NCBI GenBank assembly: GCA_004297445.1 | Contig: SCUK01000060.1 | Span: 1-32,257 of the forward strand | Direction: 5' to 3' | DNA length: 32,257 bases | Origin: Anaerolineae bacterium | GTDB lineage: Bacteria; Chloroflexota; Anaerolineae; Anaerolineales; UBA11579 | Shown: piece by piece, positions 22,541 through 29,871 of the stretch | How positions within the stretch are numbered: position 1 is the stretch's first letter | Layout of the letters: each line of letters opens with the position of its first letter | Position numbers and translations under genes: made by a program | The notes under the pieces: model-generated | Databases searched by the model: none | Seen by the model: the letters and a program-made list of their open reading frames with translations, nothing else | What the model was told of the DNA's origin: nothing

Positions 22541-22658
22541 TAACCAACCTTATATCCTGCGTGAATTCCGGCAATCGTGCTGCGGGTTCACCCATCAGCA
22601 AACTGTAAGCGCGATGTAGCGTGTAGTACATGGCCCTTGCAGTTTTGGTTTAGAGGAG
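22541..22658 (+). ncRNA. Structured 5' leader (candidate riboswitch, three-way junction)
   Basis: Starting at the predicted transcript 5' end, P1 AACCAA (22542-22547) pairs with TTGGTT (22645-22650) and closes two hairpins. P2 is GTGAA 22561-22565/TTCAC 22587-22591, then CCG/CGG and GCA/TGC with tetraloop ATCG (22574-22577); CTG 22557-22559/CAG 22596-22598 can extend it. P3 is AACTGTAAG 22601-22609 with CTTGCAGTT 22636-22644, then an internal loop, then ATGTA 22614-22618/TACAT 22627-22631 with loop GCGTGTAG. P1 abuts the Shine-Dalgarno GAGGAG (22653-22658). I could not match it to a known riboswitch class; the fold is by hand. Confidence 0.5.
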
Positions 22659-22666
22659 AAGACTAG

Positions 22667-23728
22667 ATGCGCAACGGACCGCTTTTCAGACTTGGAATTG
22701 TGATTGTATTGGGTCTCACTCTTGCCGGTTGTGGTGGAACCACAGTGGCCCAAAATACTGAACTCATTCTCCTTGAGTGGTCGGGGTACGAGTTGCCGGA
22801 ATTCTGGGAACCCTTTGAGGCCCAGCACCCTGAAATCGAGCCGAAGTATTCTTTTTTTGCAGAGGATACCGAGGCTTTTTCCAAAGCTCAAAGTGGGTTT
22901 GAGTTCGACCTGATCCACCCGTGCTCAAGCTATTGGAAACTTTATGTAGATGCCGGACTTGTTCAGCCAATCGATACGTCGCGCCTGTCCAATTGGAGCG
23001 GGGTGTATGAGAGCCTTGCTTCCCAGGGAAACTTCGATGGGCAGCAATTTTTCATCCCATGGGAGTGGGGATACGAATCCATCCTGGTCAGGACTGATCT
23101 GGTCGAGGAAGTTCCTACGTCCTGGGCAGACCTTTGGGATCCCCAGTATGCGGGGCATGTGGCGGTCTTTGACTCCGGCGAGTCGAATTTTGTTATGGCT
23201 GCTTCGGTGCTCGGCATTGACCCTTATGCCGCTACCCCGGAACAGGTGGAGCAGGTGAAGCAGAAACTTCTTGAGTTGAAACCCAATCTGCTGACCTACT
23301 GGACTGATTACACAGAAATCAACCAGCTGGTGGCGCAAGGCGATGTGTGGCTGGCCGGGCAGGCATGGAACGATGCCTATGCAGCCCTTTATGATGAAGG
23401 ATATGAAGTTGAATACCTGAATCCCGAAGAGGGCCGCCTGGGTTGGTTATGCGGGTTCGGTATCTCCGCGAATTCCGCAAATGTGGACCTGGCGTATGAC
23501 TATATCAATGCGGCTCTGGACGCTCAATCTATGGCCAATATGGGCAATGCTTACTATTATGGCGTTGCTAATGCCGACGCAGTTCCCTTGCTCGATCCCT
23601 ACTTTGTGGAGTTGATGGAGATGGGCGACCCCAGCATCCTGAATGACACTGTTTTCTACCAGTCCTTGACAGATGAACAACGTGAGTTGTTCGCCACGAT
23701 CTGGAGCGAGGTCAAAGCAGGACAGTGA
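22667..23728 (+). CDS. Spermidine/putrescine-type ABC transporter substrate-binding lipoprotein (PotD-like)
   Basis: 353 aa. Lipoprotein signal with lipobox LAGC (Cys22), then a type-II periplasmic binding fold of the PotD/PotF kind: LILLEWSGYELPEFWEPFEAQHP opens the domain, and SWADLWDPQYAGHVAVFD and DYTEINQLVAQGDVWLAG are typical. Several aromatic residues line the presumed cleft, for example in PWEWGYES. The exact ligand (polyamine, other amine or related compound) cannot be read from sequence. GAGGAG lies eight bases before the ATG. It is the first gene of a four-gene transporter operon behind the structured leader. Confidence 0.85.
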   Translation: MRNGPLFRLGIVIVLGLTLAGCGGTTVAQNTELILLEWSGYELPEFWEPFEAQHPEIEPKYSFFAEDTEAFSKAQSGFEFDLIHPCSSYWKLYVDAGLVQPIDTSRLSNWSGVYESLASQGNFDGQQFFIPWEWGYESILVRTDLVEEVPTSWADLWDPQYAGHVAVFDSGESNFVMAASVLGIDPYAATPEQVEQVKQKLLELKPNLLTYWTDYTEINQLVAQGDVWLAGQAWNDAYAALYDEGYEVEYLNPEEGRLGWLCGFGISANSANVDLAYDYINAALDAQSMANMGNAYYYGVANADAVPLLDPYFVELMEMGDPSILNDTVFYQSLTDEQRELFATIWSEVKAGQ

Positions 23729-23750
23729 GGCATCGCCCGGTCATTAAAGA

Positions 23751-24617
23751 ATGAGCGAAGGCAAGCAGTCAAGGAGTCGGCTGGTGTTCCTGTTATCTCC
23801 GCCAGCGCTTACTCTCCTTGTGTTTTTCTTCGTGCCGCTGGTCATCATGGCCAGCTATACCGTGCGAGAGGGTACGTTCGGCGTTGCGAGCCGCACCTTC
23901 AGCCTAGATAGTTTTCGTACACTGACGGAAAATCCCGGCTTCTTGCGGCTGTTGAAGGACTCTATGGTCCTGTCGCTCCAAACGAGCTTTTTTGCCATCC
24001 TCTTGGCATACCCGGTGGCCTATTTCCTGGTATTCCACGCGGGAAAACGCCGGATGAGTTTGCTCACTCTCCTGATCGTGCCGGCCTGGACGAGTTATCT
24101 GCTGAGAATCTTGGCCTGGAAACTAATCCTGGGCTCAAACGGTGTCCTTAATTACACTTTACTCAATCTGGGATGGATTGACGAGGGTGTGCCTATCTTT
24201 CTCTACAGCCGCACAGCGGTACTCATTACTCTGGTCTATGTCTGGGTGCCGTTCGCGGCCCTGCCGATATTCTCTTCCCTTGAAAGAATCCAGCGTCATC
24301 TGCTGGAGGCGGCAAGCGACCTCGGCGCGAAGCCATGGGAATCTTTCCTCAGGGTGACGCTTCCGCTCAGTTTCCCCGGGATCCTCGCAGCATTTTTTTT
24401 CGTTTCGATCCCAACCGTAGGTGAGTGGGTGACGCCAACGCTGGTGGGGGGCGTGGATGGCATCATGTACGGCAACCTGATCCAGGACCAATTCTCCCGG
24501 GCGCTCAATTGGCCTATGGGGGCCCTGCTCAGCATGGTGTTGTTGGTGATTGTGCTGGTAGCCGTGATGGTATTCAACCGATTTGTGAATATCACGGAAG
24601 TAGGGGCATATGGCTGA
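23751..24617 (+). CDS. ABC transporter permease, PotB-like
   Basis: 288 aa inner-membrane permease with about six segments. Its cytoplasmic EAA loop, EAASDLGAKPWESFLRVTLP (around 196-215), docks the ATPase. It begins 22 bases after the binding protein, with only a weak AAAGA ribosome site. Its last eight bases overlap the next permease gene, so the two are made together as the heterodimeric channel. Confidence 0.88.
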   Translation: MSEGKQSRSRLVFLLSPPALTLLVFFFVPLVIMASYTVREGTFGVASRTFSLDSFRTLTENPGFLRLLKDSMVLSLQTSFFAILLAYPVAYFLVFHAGKRRMSLLTLLIVPAWTSYLLRILAWKLILGSNGVLNYTLLNLGWIDEGVPIFLYSRTAVLITLVYVWVPFAALPIFSSLERIQRHLLEAASDLGAKPWESFLRVTLPLSFPGILAAFFFVSIPTVGEWVTPTLVGGVDGIMYGNLIQDQFSRALNWPMGALLSMVLLVIVLVAVMVFNRFVNITEVGAYG

Positions 24618-25425
24618 AGCACGAGTTGCGGCAAGGTGGGCCGGGGCAGGCTACTACGCCCTTCTGGCTCTTTTCCTGTATATGCCTATCTTCCTGCTCA
24701 TCGTCTTCTCGTTCAACGATTCGGTGATCCTCGCGTTTCCGCTTAAAGGCTTCACGCTGGAGTGGTATCACGAATTGTTACAGGCCGAAGAATTGCTGGC
24801 CTCCATTAAGAACAGCCTCCTGGTCGGATTTCTGGCTTCAGCCGTATCACTGGCGCTTGGAACATTGGCAGCAATCGCCATCATGAGATTCAGATTCCGA
24901 GGTCGGGATACGTTTCTTTCGTTTGCCAGCCTTCCGCTGGTCATTCCTTACGTAGTGTTGGGGGTGGCGCTGCTCATCCTTTTCAGCGCGCTGGGCATCG
25001 ACCTGTATCTCTGGACCGTTGCGATTGGTCACGTGGTCATCAATGTCCCTTATGTGATGCTTATCGTGGCCGCGAGATTGGCGGGCTTTCAGGCCAACCT
25101 TGAAGAAGCGGCGATGGATCTGGGGGCAACCTATTGGGTGACCCTGACAAAAGTGACACTTCCCCTGAGTGCGCCGGCGTTAGTGGCGGCATTCCTCTCA
25201 TCTTTCACAACCTCGTTTGACGAGTTCACTCTGGCTTTCTTTCTAGCCGGCACACAAAACACACTTCCTGTGTATCTATACTCGCAACTCAGGTTTCCAT
25301 CTCGGCTGCCGCTTGCGGTCTCTCTGGCTGCCGTTGTGATGGTGGTTTCTATCCTGATACTGCTGCTATCTGAATGGCTGCGCCGAATCGGTGCCGGCGC
25401 GAGCAAGACGAAAGGTATTAAATGA
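24610..25425 (+). CDS. ABC transporter permease, PotC-like
   Basis: 271 aa, six-segment permease partner of the PotB-like protein. The N-terminal YYALLALFLYMPIFLLIVFSFN is characteristic of PotC, and the EAA loop is EEAAMDLGATYWVTLTKVTL. The segment SSFTTSFDEFTLAFFLAG is also diagnostic for PotC/PotI. It overlaps both neighbours (8 and 4 bases). Confidence 0.9.
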   Translation: MAEARVAARWAGAGYYALLALFLYMPIFLLIVFSFNDSVILAFPLKGFTLEWYHELLQAEELLASIKNSLLVGFLASAVSLALGTLAAIAIMRFRFRGRDTFLSFASLPLVIPYVVLGVALLILFSALGIDLYLWTVAIGHVVINVPYVMLIVAARLAGFQANLEEAAMDLGATYWVTLTKVTLPLSAPALVAAFLSSFTTSFDEFTLAFFLAGTQNTLPVYLYSQLRFPSRLPLAVSLAAVVMVVSILILLLSEWLRRIGAGASKTKGIK

Positions 25426-26537
25426 ACGCTGAATCTTCTGTTCGACTGGTCAATGTGACCAAACAATTTCCTGTACCTGAAAAAGGACAGGCCGATGTGC
25501 GTGCAGTGGAAGATATTTCGTTGGACATCCGCGAAGGCGAGTTCTTCACTCTACTCGGGCCGTCCGGTTGTGGCAAGACAACGACATTGCGTTTGATCGC
25601 AGGATTCGAGACTCCTGATTCGGGAATGGTGATTATTGGAGGGCAGGTCGCGAACGAGTTAGCCCCCTACCAGCGCCCGGTTAACACGGTGTTCCAAAAC
25701 TATGCGCTGTTTCCGCACCTCACTGTGGAACAGAATGTAGCGTTTGGCTTGAAAGTAAAACGGATTCCGGTACCAGAGCAGGAGCAGCGAGTGAATGAAG
25801 CCCTAGAATTGGTACAGATGGGGGCGTATGGGAGGAGGCGCCCCAGCCAACTTTCCGGTGGTCAGCAGCAGCGAGTGGCACTGGCGCGAGCGCTGGTCAA
25901 CCGGCCCGCAGTTTTGCTGCTGGATGAACCGCTGGGGGCACTCGACCTGCGGCTGCGCAAAGACATGCAATACGAACTAAAACGCCTACAAGTCGAGGTC
26001 GGCATAACGTTTATTTACGTCACTCATGATCAGGAAGAAGCGCTTACAATGTCGGACAGAATCGCGGTAATGAATCAGGGCGAGGTGCTTCAAATCGGGT
26101 CGCCAAGTGAAATCTATGACCAGCCAGTTGATCGATTTGTTGCCAGCTTCATCGGCGATACCAATCTACTTAATGCTCAGGTGGTTTCAGTGAAGAACGG
26201 CCACGTACGACTCCAGATGGGCGGCGGCGAGGTGGAGTTGCCGCGTAATGGGCGAGAAGTCACTGCCGGACAGGGGGTCACAGTGGCTATCCGGCCGGAA
26301 AAGCTGCGCATTCTTCGATCGGACGGAAAACCTAAGCGCGGTATTCAATTGCATGGACAGATTCGAGAGACGATTTTTGCCGGCCCAGACACCCGACACC
26401 TGGTAAACCTGGAAAACGGCGAGCGGCTGGTGGTCTTGATTCGCAGTAAGGATGTGGCCGGGAAGCAGCACTTTGAACCAGGAGATGCTGTTGAAGTGAG
26501 TTGCGACTCCAGCGGTCCGCGGCTGTTACTGCAATAG
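25422..26537 (+). CDS. potA: ABC transporter ATP-binding protein, PotA-like
   Basis: 371 aa ATPase driving the transporter. Walker A GPSGCGKT at 46-53, Q-loop VFQNYALFPH at 90-99, signature LSGGQ at 144-148, Walker B LLLDEP at 165-170, switch His202 (YVTHDQEEAL). A C-terminal TOBE domain (about 290-371) is typical for PotA-type ATPases and can sense ligand or modulate activity. It starts with an ATGA overlap with the PotC-like gene. The stop is six bases from the convergent nicotinamidase gene and no terminator is visible between them. Confidence 0.9.
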   Translation: MNAESSVRLVNVTKQFPVPEKGQADVRAVEDISLDIREGEFFTLLGPSGCGKTTTLRLIAGFETPDSGMVIIGGQVANELAPYQRPVNTVFQNYALFPHLTVEQNVAFGLKVKRIPVPEQEQRVNEALELVQMGAYGRRRPSQLSGGQQQRVALARALVNRPAVLLLDEPLGALDLRLRKDMQYELKRLQVEVGITFIYVTHDQEEALTMSDRIAVMNQGEVLQIGSPSEIYDQPVDRFVASFIGDTNLLNAQVVSVKNGHVRLQMGGGEVELPRNGREVTAGQGVTVAIRPEKLRILRSDGKPKRGIQLHGQIRETIFAGPDTRHLVNLENGERLVVLIRSKDVAGKQHFEPGDAVEVSCDSSGPRLLLQ

Positions 26538-26543
26538 TAGGCA

Positions 26544-27569
26544 CTAAACCCGAAGCCAGGTCTCCATAGGGTCAGTCGATTTAACGAGATGCATTCCGGC
26601 TGCCCGGAATGACTCGAACGCCTCGTCGGCAGCCTCCGTATAGTCAATAGTTCCTGGAACGACCACTGGCGATGTGCAGTCTTCCAATAGAAATATCTTC
26701 TTAGCCAAGCCGGGGTCGATTGTATTCAATTCAGAGAGCAGGTCTCTGATGGTAAACGCCACACAGTGACTTTTGGCCTGACCGGTGATAATCACGGCAT
26801 CGTAGTGTTGAACGAGAGCAATCAGTTTGCGATCGCGCGGAGCGAACAGGCGTCCTTCAGTGTCGCGGGCGACTTCCGGACCAAGAGTGGAATAGTGTTC
26901 TGTGAGCGGATGAAACCCCTTGATGATGTGGTCTGGCGGGCTCGTGCGGGCAATCGAGTGGAAGAAGACAGCTTCTTCCACTGCTGAAACAAGGGCGTGT
27001 CCGATGCCGCCAAGCATGCCATGATAGGGCCATACTGTCAGGTCATAACGACCTGAATTCGATAGCTCCGCGACATAGTATTCAAGATGTTTCTGACCTT
27101 GCTCCGGTGTCAGACCGAGCGTGGCAGCGATATCCGGGTTGAACCGCCAGCGGCCCTCGCGGATGTCGTTTCTTGTGACAAGGGTGTACGGCGTAGGATG
27201 ACTGCCATCTTTGCCGATCAGAAAAGACGCAAAGAATATTTGGTAGGCTTGGTGAGTGTCCAGAGTCATTGTGATCTGAGATATCCCGGCCAGATTCTGG
27301 TAAATAAATCCACAAAGTCGTTGATTGTCCTCCACTGCGCCCCTACCGCTGTGGCCGCCAACGAATAGCTCAAAGTCTGGAATACAAAACGTGTTTTGCA
27401 CATCCACGAGGAATAGCGCAACGCGAGGTGACGAGGCCGCGGCTTGCTCAATCTGATGCCTGCGCCTCCATTCGAGGGCCTGCGCGGAGCGTTCTTCATA
27501 CGGGACACGCCATACGGATTCCACCCTGTCGGAACTGTAATGCGGGGGGATGGGAAGCGTGGGTGTCAT
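26544..27569 (-). CDS. Nicotinamidase-like cysteine hydrolase (isochorismatase superfamily), long form
   Basis: 341 aa, versus about 200 for standard PncA, so it has an extended N-terminus and inserted segments. Catalytic elements are visible: Asp56 in LFLVDVQNTF, Lys217 in IIKGFHP, nucleophile Cys269 in GQAKSHCV. Metal-site candidates are Asp104 and His106 (TLDTHQ) and His183 (WPYHGMLGGIGHAL). It probably deamidates nicotinamide to nicotinate, because it lies 16 bases after pncB, whose product uses nicotinate; other amides are possible. Only a weak GAGAG precedes the ATG. Confidence 0.8.
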   Translation of the reverse strand: MTPTLPIPPHYSSDRVESVWRVPYEERSAQALEWRRRHQIEQAAASSPRVALFLVDVQNTFCIPDFELFVGGHSGRGAVEDNQRLCGFIYQNLAGISQITMTLDTHQAYQIFFASFLIGKDGSHPTPYTLVTRNDIREGRWRFNPDIAATLGLTPEQGQKHLEYYVAELSNSGRYDLTVWPYHGMLGGIGHALVSAVEEAVFFHSIARTSPPDHIIKGFHPLTEHYSTLGPEVARDTEGRLFAPRDRKLIALVQHYDAVIITGQAKSHCVAFTIRDLLSELNTIDPGLAKKIFLLEDCTSPVVVPGTIDYTEAADEAFESFRAAGMHLVKSTDPMETWLRV

Positions 27570-27585
27570 TGATTTCTCTCTGTCA

Positions 27586-29133
27586 TCATTTGGAGCGCGC
27601 AGACTCTATCAGCGACCGTTTGAGTTCCCATAGCGGCTCGGATACGGATACATGATACTGGTGCGGGATGAGGAGGCGCTTAATGCCGGGGTCCAACGCA
27701 TCAAGGTCTGCTTCCCGGCGGCGACGCAACTCGGTGATGTCCGGAAATTCGCAGATAATCTGGCCATCGTGCTGGATGGGTTCGTGCAAGGACTCCACAC
27801 GAGAATAAGAATCGGCATTCAGGGTCCTATATTTCTGCTCATCGGTTGGGTGGTGTAACTTGATAGCCGCTTGCGTGTCCGGAGTTTCATGAGAGAGCGC
27901 GACCAGGTCTGCGCTAGCTTTTCCGCGGTCGTCATACAAACGCCACAATCGCTTATCGCCCGGAAGGGTGGTTTTTGAAGATGTCTCAGAGAGTTTCAAG
28001 GTGGGTTTCCATTCACTCCCGCTCTTAATGGCCGTAAGCTTATACACCCCATCCAGGGCCGAATCTCCTGAAGAGGTGATCAAACTGGTACCCACCCCGT
28101 ATACCAACCGGTTGATGATGGCATCTGGGTCTGCCCCGTAGCGAGGAGCTTCATCCTGAATCTGGGTAAGAATCTGCCAGATGACGAGCTCATCCAATTG
28201 ATTGCTGAGGACTATTTTTGTCTTGGGGAATCCGGCCGCATCAAGCTGGATTGCTGAGTGGATGCTCAAATAGGCCAGGTCACCTGAATCGAGGCGGATG
28301 CCAACGGGCGTGTGACCCTTGCTTTTCAATTCCTCAAATATGCGGATGGCATTGGGGACGCCGCTGTCCAAAGTATTAAGGGTATCAACCAACAGGATGC
28401 AATCATTGGGATAAATCTCAGCGAAGGCTCGAAAGGCGTCCAATTCCGAGCTGCCTAATGCCAAGAAGACCTGCACCATGCTGTGAGCATGGGTCCCTTT
28501 GGGCGGAAGCCCCAATGAATGGCTAAGCCCAACGTTTGACGTGAAGTCTGCGCCGCCAATCAGGGCAGCGCGGGATCCTTCATTGGCGGCCAGCCCCTGA
28601 GCGCGCCGCAAGCCGAATTCGAGGAGGGGGCCGCGCTGGCCGCTTTCCCGAATGCGAGAGGCTTTCGTGGCGATTAATGTGGGGTAGGTTATATGGTTAA
28701 GAAGGGAGGTTTCAAGCAATTGTGCGATGGGCAGCGGCCCTTCGACGATGGCGAGCGGCGTCCCCGGATGGACGACGCGGCCTTCAGGAACCGCGCGAAG
28801 GTTTATGGTCTCGAATCCATTCGTGTTTCCGAGCCAGGACAGAAAATCCTGTTCGAACAAAGGGTTGCCTATTGAATCTCGCTGGGATGCCAGGAGTTCC
28901 AATTCTTCGTCCAAAAACCGGACTGAACGCATCCAATCTACTAGGGATTCGAGACCGGCGTTGATACAATAGCCCGCTTTGTGTGCGCCATAGTCCGGGT
29001 AGCTGCGAAAGAAGTAATCAAATGCGGCTCGGGTCTCATGCAGGCTGTTGCGGAAATAGACCTGTGCCATTGTCAGCTGGTACTGGTCGGTATAGAGGAT
29101 GCCTTCGGAAAGGCGGCGCTGATTTGCGTTCAT
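27586..29133 (-). CDS. pncB: Nicotinate phosphoribosyltransferase
   Basis: 515 aa, forms nicotinate mononucleotide from nicotinate and PRPP with ATP, in the Preiss-Handler NAD salvage route. Recognised by LYTDQYQLTMAQVYF (13-27), FGLRRAQG (173-180), KGTHAHSMV (212-220, containing the phosphorylated His of the family) and GIRLDSGDLAYLS (278-290, PRPP-binding region). The C-terminal domain is complete. It is first in an operon with the nicotinamidase-like gene. A TATAAT box lies about 27 bases upstream, flanked by direct repeats; no clear ribosome site is visible. Confidence 0.93.
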   Translation of the reverse strand: MNANQRRLSEGILYTDQYQLTMAQVYFRNSLHETRAAFDYFFRSYPDYGAHKAGYCINAGLESLVDWMRSVRFLDEELELLASQRDSIGNPLFEQDFLSWLGNTNGFETINLRAVPEGRVVHPGTPLAIVEGPLPIAQLLETSLLNHITYPTLIATKASRIRESGQRGPLLEFGLRRAQGLAANEGSRAALIGGADFTSNVGLSHSLGLPPKGTHAHSMVQVFLALGSSELDAFRAFAEIYPNDCILLVDTLNTLDSGVPNAIRIFEELKSKGHTPVGIRLDSGDLAYLSIHSAIQLDAAGFPKTKIVLSNQLDELVIWQILTQIQDEAPRYGADPDAIINRLVYGVGTSLITSSGDSALDGVYKLTAIKSGSEWKPTLKLSETSSKTTLPGDKRLWRLYDDRGKASADLVALSHETPDTQAAIKLHHPTDEQKYRTLNADSYSRVESLHEPIQHDGQIICEFPDITELRRRREADLDALDPGIKRLLIPHQYHVSVSEPLWELKRSLIESARSK

Positions 29134-29149
29134 GGGGATAGTTGTCTTA

Positions 29150-29180
29150 CAGTTGCAGAGATTATACCGTGCGCAGTTGC
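29150..29180 (-). promoter_or_regulatory. pncB promoter -10 flanked by GCAACTG direct repeats
   Basis: Minus-strand TATAAT occupies 29166-29161. The heptamer GCAACTG occurs on each side (29180-29174 and 29156-29150), spaced 24 bases start to start. This arrangement suits a repressor covering the -10; the regulator is unknown. Confidence 0.45.
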
Positions 29181-29182
29181 GG

Positions 29183-29188
29183 TAAGAT
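29183..29188 (+). promoter_or_regulatory. -10-like box before the metallophosphoesterase gene
   Basis: TAAGAT eight bases before the ATG at 29197, compatible with a leaderless transcript. It overlaps the divergent pncB promoter region. Confidence 0.35.
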
Positions 29189-29196
29189 TTGTTGAG

Positions 29197-29871
29197 ATGA
29201 CTGCCACGCTAAACGTTCTTACAATTAGCGATAGAGAATCGGACTATCTTTATCATGCGGATGCTGGAATTCGATTTCCTGACATTGACCTGATACTCTC
29301 CTGTGGTGACCTATCCTATCAATACATCGAATTTGTGCAGGATGCCCTCAGGGCGCCGCTTTATTACGTCCGCGGTAACCATGCTCCAACCGTAGAGTAC
29401 GGCGAAACAACGGATCGGCGCGGCCCGCTGGGCGGTTGTGATCTTCATCGAAAGTGCGTGAATTTCCATGGATTGCTGATGGCCGGGTTTGAAGGCTCGC
29501 TTCGTTATCGAAACGGCCCTTTCCAGTACAGTCAGGCAGAAATGTGGGGGATTGTGATTGAAATGCTGCCTGCGCTTCTTTTGAACCGCGTCCGACATGG
29601 GCGTTACCTCGATGTCCTGGTTAGCCATGCGCCATCCTGGGGAGTCAATGACGGGCAGGACAAGGCACATCAGGGCTTCAAGGCCCTGCGCTGGCTGCTG
29701 AAGGCGGTTCGTCCGCGCTACCACTTCCACGGACATACGCATATATTGGGCAGCAGCCAGTCGGTGGTAACGTCGTATGAAGGCACGCAAGTTATTAACA
29801 CGTATGGATACCGACGCGGGACGATTGAATATCCTCGAGTGAAGAGCAAGAGGCCGTTGGGCAATGAGTGA
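29197..29871 (+). CDS. Metallophosphoesterase family protein
   Basis: 224 aa calcineurin-like phosphoesterase. Motif II SCGDLS (Asp38), motif III VRGNHAP (Asn61, His62), LVSHAP (His144) and GHTH (179-182) are intact. Motif I, usually D-x-H, reads SDRES with Glu14 where the metal-binding His is expected. The substrate is unknown. The ATG at 29197 starts directly at the first strand (TLNVLTISD); a longer frame from 28981 would overlap pncB antisense and is rejected. Its stop overlaps the next gene by eight bases, so the two products are made together. Confidence 0.82.
   Translation: MTATLNVLTISDRESDYLYHADAGIRFPDIDLILSCGDLSYQYIEFVQDALRAPLYYVRGNHAPTVEYGETTDRRGPLGGCDLHRKCVNFHGLLMAGFEGSLRYRNGPFQYSQAEMWGIVIEMLPALLLNRVRHGRYLDVLVSHAPSWGVNDGQDKAHQGFKALRWLLKAVRPRYHFHGHTHILGSSQSVVTSYEGTQVINTYGYRRGTIEYPRVKSKRPLGNE

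Noticed and set aside
28981..29196. 72-residue N-terminal extension of the metallophosphoesterase
   Set aside because: It would run antisense through the start of pncB and its promoter. The conserved fold begins at the ATG at 29197.
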